Shown: positions 55,168 to 64,000 of the stretch, piece by piece
Layout of the letters: each line of letters starts with the position of its first letter
Position numbering within the stretch: position 1 is the stretch's first letter
Origin: Toxonevra muliebris
Lineage: Eukaryota > Arthropoda > Insecta > Diptera > Pallopteridae
DNA: 64,000 bases
Assembly: GCA_963691655.1 (NCBI GenBank)
Contig: OY829328.1
Span: 71,490,400 to 71,554,399, forward strand
Reading direction: 5' to 3'
Notes under the pieces: generated by a model
Databases searched by the model: none
Told to the model about the DNA's origin: nothing
The model's input: only the letters and a program-made list of their open reading frames with translations
Translations under genes and position numbers: made by a program

Positions 55168-56760
55168 AAATCTTCTCTCTGTTGATTTCATAATTTCATT
55201 ATAATATTTAGGTATTTTTAAATGAGAAATTTTTTGATTCAAAACGCACAGCCCCCGTCTGGAACCGCCACTGTACGCACATCTATACAGGCTCATCAGT
55301 CGCGCACAGATTGCAAAATTGATAACTGATGCTACTGCTGCTGCAAACAGGTGTTTATATTGTACTATACCCATATATATGTGTATGTGTGTGTGTGGAG
55401 TATAGATGTGAATTATGCATGTATATGTCTATATGCCATTGTAGGTGTGAGGATTTGATTTGCGTCAGCGTATACGAATTTGTATGCATGTGTGTGTGTA
55501 TATGTGTACCTATAGTGATAGATAGTAGAGAGTGTTTTGTTAAATTAGTGATGGGCGGTTTAACAGAAAATGGTTGTGGTTGTGCATGCTGTTGTTGTTT
55601 TTGTTGGATATTGTTGTTGTTGGAGGCTTTTTTGCTAAATGTTTTTGCTTGTGACAACATTACAACGCAGGCAACAACAATTTTCAAATAAAATGATTCT
55701 GGGTATACTAAGGATATTGATTTTATTTCCTGTACAAAATTGTCCTTCTTTGTTTCTGTGTTATTATGTCCCTTCCACCTTCGACCCTTATCCAAATTCC
55801 CCACTCCATCTTCTTCGGCTTATCTTCACTACTACTTGTTAACATTTTTGCTCTGCTCTTTTTGATGTGGTTTTTTGCTGTTTCACCTTTGTATTCAAGT
55901 GGTTTGTATGTGTGTGTGTGTGTGTGTGTTATTTTAGGTGCATTAGTGTGTATGATGATTTTTGGAATGAATGTGTCTGTGTATGTATGTTTGTGTTTTC
56001 ATTTGATGTCCTTTAGCAAATATGGTTTTGTTATGCGGTTTTGTTTTGCTCTGAAATTCAATTGCTTTTTCAGATAGGGTGCCTCCCCCCCTGCCTTATC
56101 TACATAACTTAAAAATAAAATAATAAATTCGTATTTTTAAATATATTCAAGGCTTTTCTTGTATTTTTACTTACCACTAGTGACAGTTGCATTTAAAATT
56201 TCTATGAATTTGAAATAAAATATTATTATTCTAAGAAATGAAAAAATGTTGCAACCAACAGCATTCAATCAATTTTTATAAATTATTTTAAATTTATTTA
56301 TATCCTTGAAGCAAAGCAATTACAGCAGTGGTGTAATAAAAAGATAAACAAGTTCGTCCTGAATGATTTTTTTGTGCTCTATTTAGAAAAATTATTCACT
56401 TTAAAGATAAATATTTATACTTGACATAATGACATTTTTTGTGTTGTATTTTTTCACATTGATGTTAGTTTGCGGGAGTTAGAGAAACCTAATTAAGGTT
56501 GCAAGTGCGAGATTGCTTCTCATCAACATCATCATTTGATAGAATAAGCTATCAATAACATAATTGCTTTCGATTAAATTAATCGAGGATTAGGACTATA
56601 TTTGTGTGTTTAATGAACCTCATTACACTTGACGCCTGCTCAAGTGCCACAAATTTACAAAGTAATTTATTCATTTAACTAAACAATGAACTTTTTCACA
56701 TTTGAACGTTTTTACATAAAAAAAAGTTGAAAAGAGAGAAAAATCCACACTTTCTGCAGT
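55168..56760. other. AT/GT-rich stretch with microsatellites
   Basis: Contains (TG)n near 55384-55398, 55488-55500 and 55907-55929, and (TTG)n near 55590-55622. Overlapping open frames on both strands (55329-55804, up to 149 codons) are products of GT/AC-rich composition (runs of C/V and H/T) and are not genes. Confidence 0.55.
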
Positions 56761-57036
56761 CTTTGGATCCGTGTCCATGATAATGCTTCTATTTGCTGAT
56801 TGGCCAAAAATATTTCGTATTCATCACTCGACTCACTTGTGCCGAGACTCCTTTTCCAGATCGGAAAATATTGCGTCGACTCACAGTAATTTGATCCCAT
56901 ACAATGACGGAACAAAATTGGATGAAATTTCGGGGGTCGCTGAACTTAAATCTGAAATCAGTTTTAATCAGCCTGTTTTGGTTTCACCACAAACTATGGC
57001 TAAAGTTACAATTTTCGTCATATTTAACAAGCTATA
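56761..57036. other. Moderately complex sequence upstream of the mitochondrial insertion
   Basis: An 88-codon open frame crosses it on the plus strand without a recognised domain. The phrase ggggtcgctgaacttaaatc followed by tgaaatcagtttt resembles the gaggtcgaagaattcgaatc block of the 38-41 kb repeat, which hints at a distant member of that family. Confidence 0.35.
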
Positions 57037-57201
57037 ATGAGATCTGCTAATATAGCTGCTTCTCCAACTTTAAATTTATTAGGAGAAATTTCATTATTAA
57101 ATAGAATTGTTTCATGGTCTTGAATTTCTATAATTATATTATCTTTATTATCATTTTTTAGAGCAGCTTATACATTATATTTATATGCTTATAGTCAACA
57201 A
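57037..57201 (+). pseudogene. Nuclear insertion of mitochondrial ND4 (NUMT)
   Basis: Read with the invertebrate mitochondrial code (TGA=W, ATA=M, AGA=S), 57037-57201 gives an uninterrupted 55-residue stretch starting [20 protein letters not shown] and continuing through SIVSWSWISM, LLSFFSAAYTLYLYAYSQ. This is the C-terminal part of NADH dehydrogenase subunit 4, a membrane subunit of complex I. A TGA at 57121-57123 stands where W is expected. Similarity starts and stops abruptly inside nuclear-type sequence, so it is a transferred fragment of about 165 bp, not an organelle contig. ND4 normally continues HGK after SQ; here it diverges after SQQ. Confidence 0.88.
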
Positions 57202-58013
57202 TTTTAATTGGAATCCTTTATTGTAAGAACAAAAGTGATATTAATTAATGTAACTTTTGGATTTTTAAACTTTTATTCATTTTTTCATGCATGATTGCAT
57301 ACTTTTAGGGTTAACAAAAAAAGTTTGATTCAAATTTCAGTCGAAAAAATCATATATGGACTTATTTTCAAATTGAATTATTTCTTGAGAGCGGAGGGCA
57401 TTTTTGCATATTCCGATAAAAGAAGGTGACTTCTAAAATTTAGAAAGTTATCTTCACATATTCTTTAGATTTTCTCACCCAAAATTTGTAAATTTTCAGT
57501 TTTCGTATTTTCAAAAGTACTTAACTTTAGAAACAGTGCAGAATTTTTAACTTTCCAAATCTTGATTAAAAAAGAACACCAAAAATTTCCTTGAGAAATT
57601 GCGAAATACAAAACTTCAACTTTCGGCAGGAACTAATTTTTTAGATGTTTTTTACTCAACGGACTAAAAAACTAAAATCGAAAAATGCCATATTTTTCTG
57701 AAAAATTTGTCGTCTTTGAGCTGCTTTTGTACTCACACGAATTATTTTTTTGCCAAGATTTTTTTAGATTTCCTTAGTTGGAGTAATATCTTTAAAAGAC
57801 ATCAAAGTTTTTTGATTTCGACATTATGAATTTTTTAAATTGAGATTTTTGAATTGTCTATTGAATCACTGTGCGAATTTTTCTTCGCGATTATATATCA
57901 CGAATATGAAACGAAAATATTTCAAATCGTTTTCAACGAGCTCAAATAAGCCTTTGCTAGAGTTTTCTACTAAGATTCCAATTAAAGCTTGATCCGTTAA
58001 CTGATATAATAGG
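57202..58013. other. AT-rich stretch, no gene seen
   Basis: No frame or terminal repeat was recognised. Repeated aaaatttg/gaaatttt words give it a low-complexity texture. Confidence 0.45.
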
Positions 58014-58312
58014 GTGATTCTCTAAGTCTAGTTTATGCCCTTGCACTGTAGCATGATAGCACAAATTGTAAAACTTTCCAATCCGTACAACGAAACAAAA
58101 ACAAAATACACGTCAGTCCATGTATATTTTCAATGCAATGAAGTGTAGTATATTAAATGCAACTCTGTGCCTCTGTCTCACTCTCTGTGTTTACATTTTC
58201 AAATATAGTTCAGTTCTACGTTAATGTGCGCTCCCGAATCGTAGTATAATTTAGAATAATATTTTTGCATTTCGTGCTATCGTGCAATTATACTAGACAT
58301 AGAGAATCATTC
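58014..58312. mobile_element. TA-flanked MITE (299 bp)
   Basis: TA at 58012-58013 precedes gggtgattctctaagtctag. The right end, agagaatcattc, is followed by TA (58313-58314). The inverted ends match over about 38 bp with roughly three quarters identity (left ...gattctcta.gtctagt...; right reverse complement gattctctatgtctagtata). There is no coding capacity in the interior. TA target and size fit a Tc1/mariner-superfamily MITE. Confidence 0.75.
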
Positions 58313-59055
58313 TAATGTATTCTATGCCTTAAAAACTCTAAAGCTCTGAAATCATTTCTTGTTAATTGATATCACCTTCCGTGATGAATGGTTTTCAAAC
58401 ACTGCAAATCTGTACCTGGCTAGAGCATGCCATTAGTGGTGTATGAGTCTCAAGAATTTGGATACTGGTTACTCAATACTAGGCAGTAAGCAGAGCAGTA
58501 GTCAGTATTTTTTTGGGGGGTTGGTTATCATGAGGAAATATCTATAATTGAATTGTATGAAACTGATGTTTAAATACAAGAAATTAAATACAATCACTAG
58601 CGGGCCCAAAAACAGGAGGAGAGTTTTATTCCCGAACAAATCCCTTCGAGCCACACCCTCCCTCCCCTTAAGCACTTAAAATCTGTATACTCTGAACCCT
58701 GATTGTTATGGAGGGATTAAAAAAATTTTTTTTTTTTTCAAAGCCTTTACGTATTATTGCTTACTTCATTATAGAAGTTTTTGTTTATATATTCCAAAAA
58801 AGACAAAGTCCGCGTGTTTTTTTCTAATTTCTCATATTCTATTTTTAACGAACTTTCTTCGCTTTTTGCACCTCTACATCGCCTAATATTGAAATTATTT
58901 TACAATTCTAACTGGAAACTAAAATAAACTATACAATTAAAATATAATAAATAAAAACAATTTTTGATATATTCCATTAATATAAGTATATTCCACAGCC
59001 ATATAAATTATGTGTTGCATGTTTTTGAGCTTGTTGTGTAATATTTTAAATATTA
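58313..59055. other. AT-rich stretch with one MITE-like terminus
   Basis: At 58581-58620, aaattaaatacaatcactag followed by cgggcccaaaaac matches the flank and terminus seen at 29518-29545 (aattaaatacaatcattagc). The remaining sequence has no recognised feature. Confidence 0.5.
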
Positions 59056-59059
59056 CAAA

Positions 59060-59625
59060 ATCATTTTTCTTAATCTGTTTATACTTATAATAAAATAGCA
59101 TAATTTTGGGCTGCACCACCTTTCACCTGGCATATAACCACCACTATATTTACATTCAAAACAAAAGTGCGGTATATTTTCAGGGTTCTATTTTTAATAT
59201 TAAAAATTCACCTTCCTTAATTTGTACTAATAATAATGCTGTCTTATTTCAGGGGCTATTTACCACACTCCACCTAGCGGTACGAAGGCTTAATATAACT
59301 CCCTTTATATTTAAAGACAAATAATAAATATGCGGTATATTTTTAGGGCCCTCTTTTAATATTAAAAATTCACCTATCTTAATCAGTTTATTCTAATAAC
59401 AAGCAGCATAATTTCGGAATGCAATTCACCACCCTTCACCTGGCGGTACGAAAGTTATACATAACCCTCACTATATTTACGTACAAAATAATAAAAGTGT
59501 GGCATACTTTCAGGGTCCTATTTTTAATATTAAAATTCACCTTCTAATAACAAGACAGCATACTAAACGGGGTGCAATCCACTACCCTTCCATCTGGCGG
59601 TACAAAAGTTTAACATAACAGCTTC
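59060..59625. repeat. Tandem array, unit about 165 bp, three to four copies
   Basis: Landmarks recur at a 163-167 bp spacing: cagggttctatttttaatat (59181), tagggccctcttttaatatt (59344) and cagggtcctatttttaatat (59511). The companion phrase cac[tc]tggcggtacgaaag-like recurs near 59113, 59262, 59440 and 59590. Units are diverged by roughly a fifth. No frame persists. Confidence 0.8.
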
Positions 59626-59889
59626 TACATTTATTTATTTATTTATACACACACTTATAAACTCACACATACTGTGAAACCTCACACGAATCATATGCCG
59701 AGCCATTAAATGGGTCAGTTTTTTAGTGTCTGTGGTTTATTTTGCATTTTTAATTTCATCATTTGATGAAAAGAAGCAAAAGGATAAAGTCAAAAGTCGT
59801 TGGTCGAATTCTGCAAAGTTTGGGTAATACGAAAATTGCAACTACAAAAAACTTTGCAAAGGAAATGGCCAAATGAGCGTGCCAAATCC

Positions 59890-60290
59890 CGATCTAAACT
59901 TAATTATTTCACTTATTATTCATATCATTTACTTGAGTAGTTCCACTCCCAGACTCCTAAAGCCTAAAGGTATATACTGGAAGTATTTATACATTAAAAT
60001 TTTTTCCAAATACATACTGAATATGAGCAAAATCAGACCATATAAGTACATTTCTAAATATCTCGACTCCAACGTCACTTACCGGATCCATTTTTTGTAA
60101 TTTTTTTTTTGTTTCTATGTAGCTAACATATATTCTGAACATGAGCTTAATCGGATCATAAATACAATTTATCGAAATATCTCAACGCCAGCGCCACAAA
60201 GCCAGGGTCTAAAAAAGAGATGAACTAACCTTAATAATAACTAAATATATGATGTGAATATGGCTTTGATACGTTAAATTTTTTTATTCT
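59890..60290. repeat. Tandem array, unit about 118 bp, about three copies
   Basis: ctgaatatgagcaaaatcag (60017), ctgaacatgagcttaatcgg (60135) and gtgaatatggctttgatacg (60255) are spaced about 118-119 bp. The linked phrases tctcgactccaacgtcactt (60061) and tctcaacgccagcgccacaa (60179), with tccactcccagactcctaaa (about 59941), keep the same spacing. Confidence 0.65.
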
Positions 60291-62175
60291 AGAGCACATA
60301 CAATCTAATTATTTCAATAGTGTCTTATTGACACTCTTTAAGTTGCGGAAATGAGGAACGGATGAAGGTTAACTATTGGAAATATTTGAATTTTGAAAAC
60401 TAAGAATACCGATTTCGGAACCTCTTGGTCGCAGTAACTAATTTTTTAACTTCTTAAATTGTTTTTTTGTTTGAACTTTTTTCCTTATATTTACTCATTC
60501 TGACCTTGTTTTTCAAACAAACTGCTTATATATGTACATATGTTGCAAGGGTGAGGGTTAAACAACTTCTGTGTAAGTAAGCTAAATTTTAAAATTCAAG
60601 CAATTATTTTTACGACTTTTGTTTTTACGACTAGCGAATGAAAAAGCTAAAAAAGTAGATACTTTAATAATTCAATAACTCACAAACTCCCAACTCAAGG
60701 ATTTTTTCACATTTATTCTACTTTTCGTAGAATCAAGTCGAGTATGTTGTAAGTAAGTTTAGGTTATAAACAAAATTGAAATTGCGCATAAATGTAGAAC
60801 AGTTGCCTAACTAAAACGCTAAGTGAATATTTGCGAACCCCTTTTGGTAACTAAGCGCTATGTAAGTATACGAACACGAGTGTGTGTACATAGGAAGTTA
60901 GTAGCTAGCTACTTTATTCAAATACATTCATCGCAAATTCCCTTTTTGGAAATTGCGTACCCACTTTCATACTTAATATCGAATGAAATGCTGAAGCTGA
61001 TGCTGTTCTACGAATAGGTACAAACACACACGCATACAGACTACGAAACTATGATGATGATGATGATGAAACCCCAAATGGCAGTTTACGGTAGCACAAC
61101 AAATTAAATACAGCCGAAAGGTCTGGCAATATTCATAGCCGCTGCTGCTGCCTCTGCCTGCCTGCCTGCTGTGTTTGCTGTGTGGCATGAGTTTTATATA
61201 TGTAAATATGTACATATGCGTGTGTAAGTACATTTGTATATAAATATGGTATAAGCACATATATATACTTTTCTCCAAAAATGGCGATGGAGATGGCGAT
61301 GCTGGCTATATACTTACATATGGTGACTATAACACTGGCGCTGTACGATGTTCGATGTACGTTGTACGTGTATGTAGAGTCACGTCACTTTTGTTTGTTG
61401 ATTTGCTTGTCATTTAGCGCCGCGCTGCCATTGTGTTGTTTTGGATACATTTAATGACGACTTCACGTGATGTAGGATTTATTGATGTCATGCTGCGTAA
61501 AGCAGCAGCAACAACAACGACAAGAACAACAACAACAACACCATAAATAAACAACGCCAGGAGAAGAAAAGGAATTTCTTATTAGTTTTTTTTTAATGTA
61601 GGTATGTGTGTATACGGTATGCGTGTGGTATGTATCCGTGTGATGTATGCGTGTGCGTGTGTGTGTGTGTGTTGGCTCTGAAAAGATGACAATAAAAAAC
61701 AATGTGAAATAATTGAAAATTTTTTGGTACATTTAAAATTGATGCGTAAATTCTCTAGCGGCTTTTTAATGTATTTATGCTTTTAGAATATTTCGGTTAA
61801 AACAACAACATCACCACCATCGAATTTCATATTGGTTTGGGAGTTAATTTAAAACGATTTGTAAATGTGACAATCTTGTGCATCATGCTGCCTAAGCGTG
61901 AAGTTTATGGTAGCACAAAAGATTTTAATATTTAAATATTTTAATTTTATTCCGCAAATCAACGCCGCCACCACTTAATGCTCCGCTGTGGTGAGCTTTA
62001 GAGCGGCTGCGGTACTATCGCGTTAATAGCCTAAACTAAGAAGAAGAAAATTATAACAAATAAGTATATCGAATGCAGAGTAAAAAGGGGAACAATTTAT
62101 CTAGGATAGATTTTTTCCCATGGTTTTAGCTTCAATTGCAATCAAGCTTCAATTTTAATGAAGATTCCCTCTTGT
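60291..62175. other. Noncoding stretch rich in simple repeats
   Basis: Contains (ATG)n at about 61050-61069, a cctgcctgcctgctg run near 61155-61175, (AAC)n at 61505-61540 and (TG)n at 61645-61672. A GC-richer patch at 61960-62030 has no recognised frame. No gene supported. Confidence 0.45.
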
Positions 62176-62179
62176 GAGC

Positions 62180-62430
62180 AAAGGCCAATGACAAACTCCA
62201 CCTCATTTCATTCTCGCTGCTACTTTATGTTTTACTTGGAGCCACGATTTACACGATATTGCTGTTGGCCATCGTATCCTTAGTATATATCGTAGACAGC
62301 GAACGTGAATCTCTGGAAAACATCATGCCTTACAGGAGAACAAATTCAACATTAAATTCAAATAGACTCAATTTGGTACGTCAGAAATGTACACCGTTAA
62401 GAACAATCTGATTCTCTTAAATCAGTTTAA
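62180..62430 (+). pseudogene. Possible RTE-like endonuclease fragment
   Basis: The plus strand reads ANDKLHLISFSLLLYVLLGA (about 62185-62250), which resembles the NDxGxRLIxFAxxxxxxxGxT segment of the RTE apurinic endonuclease. A QIDSIWYV block near 62360 could be the NQIDHI motif in another frame. The order and spacing are right, but similarity is weak and no catalytic residue set can be shown. This is a tentative call, supported mainly by two other RTE-like fragments in the window. Confidence 0.3.
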
Positions 62431-62865
62431 AGTTGTCTGCTAACATCCGACTAGAGTCCACCATCCTTTGGCTCGAGCCCGGAATGATGCTGGCAAATTA
62501 GACTGGTTCTGTACTGGAAAAAAGACCTTGATTCAGCACTGCCCACTGATTTCGATAAAGCCCAATCATGACCAAATACTGAAAATTAAGCTATTTTACT
62601 TAATTTTGATATATTGTATTGAGTCGGCATCAATCCCTTCTAGAGCTTTTAGTTGAAGAATTTAATACCGATGCTGTTTCATATTTTCAGACGGGAAACA
62701 AATCAAAAATTTTCTCAATTTTTCTTTCCTCCTTTTTCTTATTATAATTCTAAATTAAGTTAAAAGAAAAGTACATCACAGAACGATACTCTTCCCTCCC
62801 CCTGCCCTTCTACTGTACCATCACAATTAAATTGTAATCAATCTAATACTTTCAACTTGACGTAG
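62431..62865. other. AT-rich stretch, no gene seen
   Basis: Nothing recognisable; a 62-codon frame is unsupported. Confidence 0.45.
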
Positions 62866-62869
62866 CACG

Positions 62870-62890
62870 CAGCGACGGATTCAGAGGGGA
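62870..62890 (+). repeat. hAT/MITE-like terminus
   Basis: cagcgacggattcagagggg resembles terminal sequences of hAT-type MITEs (CAGxGxCGGATxxAGxGGG). No partner end was found downstream within 400 bp. It lies about 80 bp from the reverse-oriented array patch. Confidence 0.4.
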
Positions 62891-62969
62891 GTTGTGGGAG
62901 CTTCAACTCCTTTCAAAAATGTGAAGCTTATAACTTTCCAAAATTTTCTGGTTTGATTTTTCATCTCTT

Positions 62970-63172
62970 TCTAAGTCCTAAATTTAACTTATGTTTAAAA
63001 TTAAATTCTTGTCAAAATTTCGGTCTGGGCTTTGGTCAGAATTGGTCTGAATTCTGGTCTAAGTTTTTTGGTGAATTCGTATTTTTGTTTGAATTTTGGA
63101 TTCAATTTGTTTTGATTTTTTATCTAAATTTCGATTTAAAATTTGTCTGAATTATGGTTTGATTACGACAAA
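62970..63172. repeat. 12-bp-period array family, reverse orientation
   Basis: Phrases such as ggtcagaattggtctgaatt then ctggtctaag are the reverse complement of the agaccaaaattc unit that builds 13.4-21.2 kb. About 200 bp, strongly decayed. An isolated small copy about 42 kb away shows that the unit family is dispersed, not confined to one locus. Confidence 0.75.
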
Positions 63173-64000
63173 AATAATTTTTTTCAAAAATAACAAGACT
63201 CTGAAAATGAATTCTGTTAGAACTCCGAAAAAAAAAATTGAACGGATTTCAGCGTTTAAAAAGTTTACATCTAATTTTTGTTTATCGAGGGCACAACGTT
63301 TGCCCATTTCTAACAAATTCTGCAACTGAAATTGTTTGCGAGTTCAGCACGTGTATTAACCCATTAGTTTCTTCTTTTTTGAGTATATTTTTCTAGAAAT
63401 AAGTTGCTCATCAAGTTTTACTATAGGTCACTGATCAACAAAAATCTGTTAACTTGCTTTTAATATCTTATAGATCAACATTTGAATATCTGCTCTAAGT
63501 GCAATTAAATTTGTTATTTTATTCCCAAAACAGCTGTTGCACCTTGGTATATGTGGAAAATTTTTTTGCTTTTGAAAGACAGGGCTCAATTTGGAAGCAA
63601 AGTAAGTCTCTTACCGACTTGAAAATCAACTAGAACTTAGATAAAGGGAAGTTGCAAGCCCCCCTGACGTTTAATATCTTACTTATTAAATCAATTTATG
63701 TACAAATATATACTAAATCCTACTTAGTTTTACAACTTTTCCGTTGATAAATCAAAGAAAATATTTGATTTCTTTTAATTAGAGATACCCACATTTTGTA
63801 ATCTATTCTTAAAGGTTAAATTCATTATATTTTGAGGATATAAAAGAATAGAAAAATCCAAGTAAAATGCCTTCATGGCATTTAAGATTAAAAGAAAAAC
63901 GCCATGAGTAACAAAAATTTGTCAATTTGGCATAAAATCGGCGACCACATTCGCCAAAAAAATAATAATAATAAATATTTGTTTGCCTTTTCCGTCCACA
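63173..64000. other. AT-rich stretch, no gene seen
   Basis: No recognised coding or repeat structure up to the window edge. A ttaacccattagtttcttct phrase at 63357 looks like a piggyBac-type start but has no visible partner. Confidence 0.45.

Noticed and set aside
55329..55804. Overlapping open frames of 120 and 149 codons on opposite strands
   Set aside because: They are products of (TG)n and (TTG)n simple repeats, giving runs of C/V or H/T/N, with no domain.
56771..57037. 88-codon plus-strand frame just before the ND4 insertion
   Set aside because: It is not the upstream part of ND4 and matches no family I know; part of it resembles the noncoding palindrome-repeat family.
63357..63460. piggyBac-like start ttaacccattag
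   Set aside because: No matching far end with TTAA was found within several hundred bases.

Overview
This window is AT-rich eukaryotic DNA that looks like intergenic, intronic or pericentromeric sequence from a higher dipteran, most plausibly a tephritid-type fruit fly. That reading rests on four things: the mix of decayed transposon families (mariner, Tc1-like, hAT-like, piggyBac-like, RNase H-bearing non-LTR, RTE-like, tRNA-derived SINEs); the (TTG)n, (TG)n and (ACAT)n microsatellites; a mitochondrial fragment that reads only with the invertebrate mitochondrial code; and the absence of bacterial gene organisation. The genus is an inference. I find no host protein-coding exon, no intact tRNA or rRNA gene and no CRISPR array.

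Layout. 1-0.5 kb: degenerate short-period array. 1.5-2.2 kb: RTE-like LINE remnant (minus). 2.2-5.1 kb: inverted-repeat MITE and a partial copy. 7.2-9.3 kb: two Tc1-like copies head to head, one interrupted by a hAT-like element with a perfect 8-bp target duplication. 9.4-11.1 kb: two different mariner remnants. 13.4-21.2 kb: a large degenerate array with a basic period of about 12 bp, interrupted by a piggyBac-like MITE, a 1.4 kb unrelated stretch and a young 5'-truncated LINE that keeps an intact RNase H reading frame (18744-19736). 21.2-22.3 kb: second LINE copy. 24.5-25.0 kb: foldback element. 25.2-26.8 kb: LINE (minus) carrying a SINE with a perfect 13-bp target duplication. 29.2-30.7 kb: a second type of short-period array tied to a MITE terminus. 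30.9-31.4 kb: RTE-like 3' coding end. 33.3-34.8 kb: LINE remnant split by a mariner piece, then a 131-bp tandem duplication. 38.3-40.9 kb: two copies of a TTAA-associated repeat with palindromic ACCGGT cores. 43.0-43.9 kb: mauritiana-type mariner. 44.2-44.6 kb: SINE pieces. 46.1-47.9 kb: LINE and Tc1-like remnants. 48.8 kb: near-perfect hairpin. 50.0-53.7 kb: LINE remnants and a tRNA-like SINE. 53.9-55.2 kb: a terminally complete but coding-dead mariner. 57.0-57.2 kb: mitochondrial ND4 insertion. 58.0-60.3 kb: TA-flanked MITE and two satellite-like arrays. 63.0 kb: a small reverse-oriented patch of the 12-bp array family.

The window is best read as a layered transposon graveyard. Several insertion events can be ordered because the host sequence of each insertion is itself recognisable: hAT into Tc1, SINE into LINE, and piggyBac-like MITE and LINE into the array. 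The least familiar material is the set of very degenerate short-period arrays, two of which lie beside MITE-like termini, and the palindrome-centred 38-41 kb repeat. All functional statements about transposases and reverse transcriptases are recognition of families by eye, and no database search was run.
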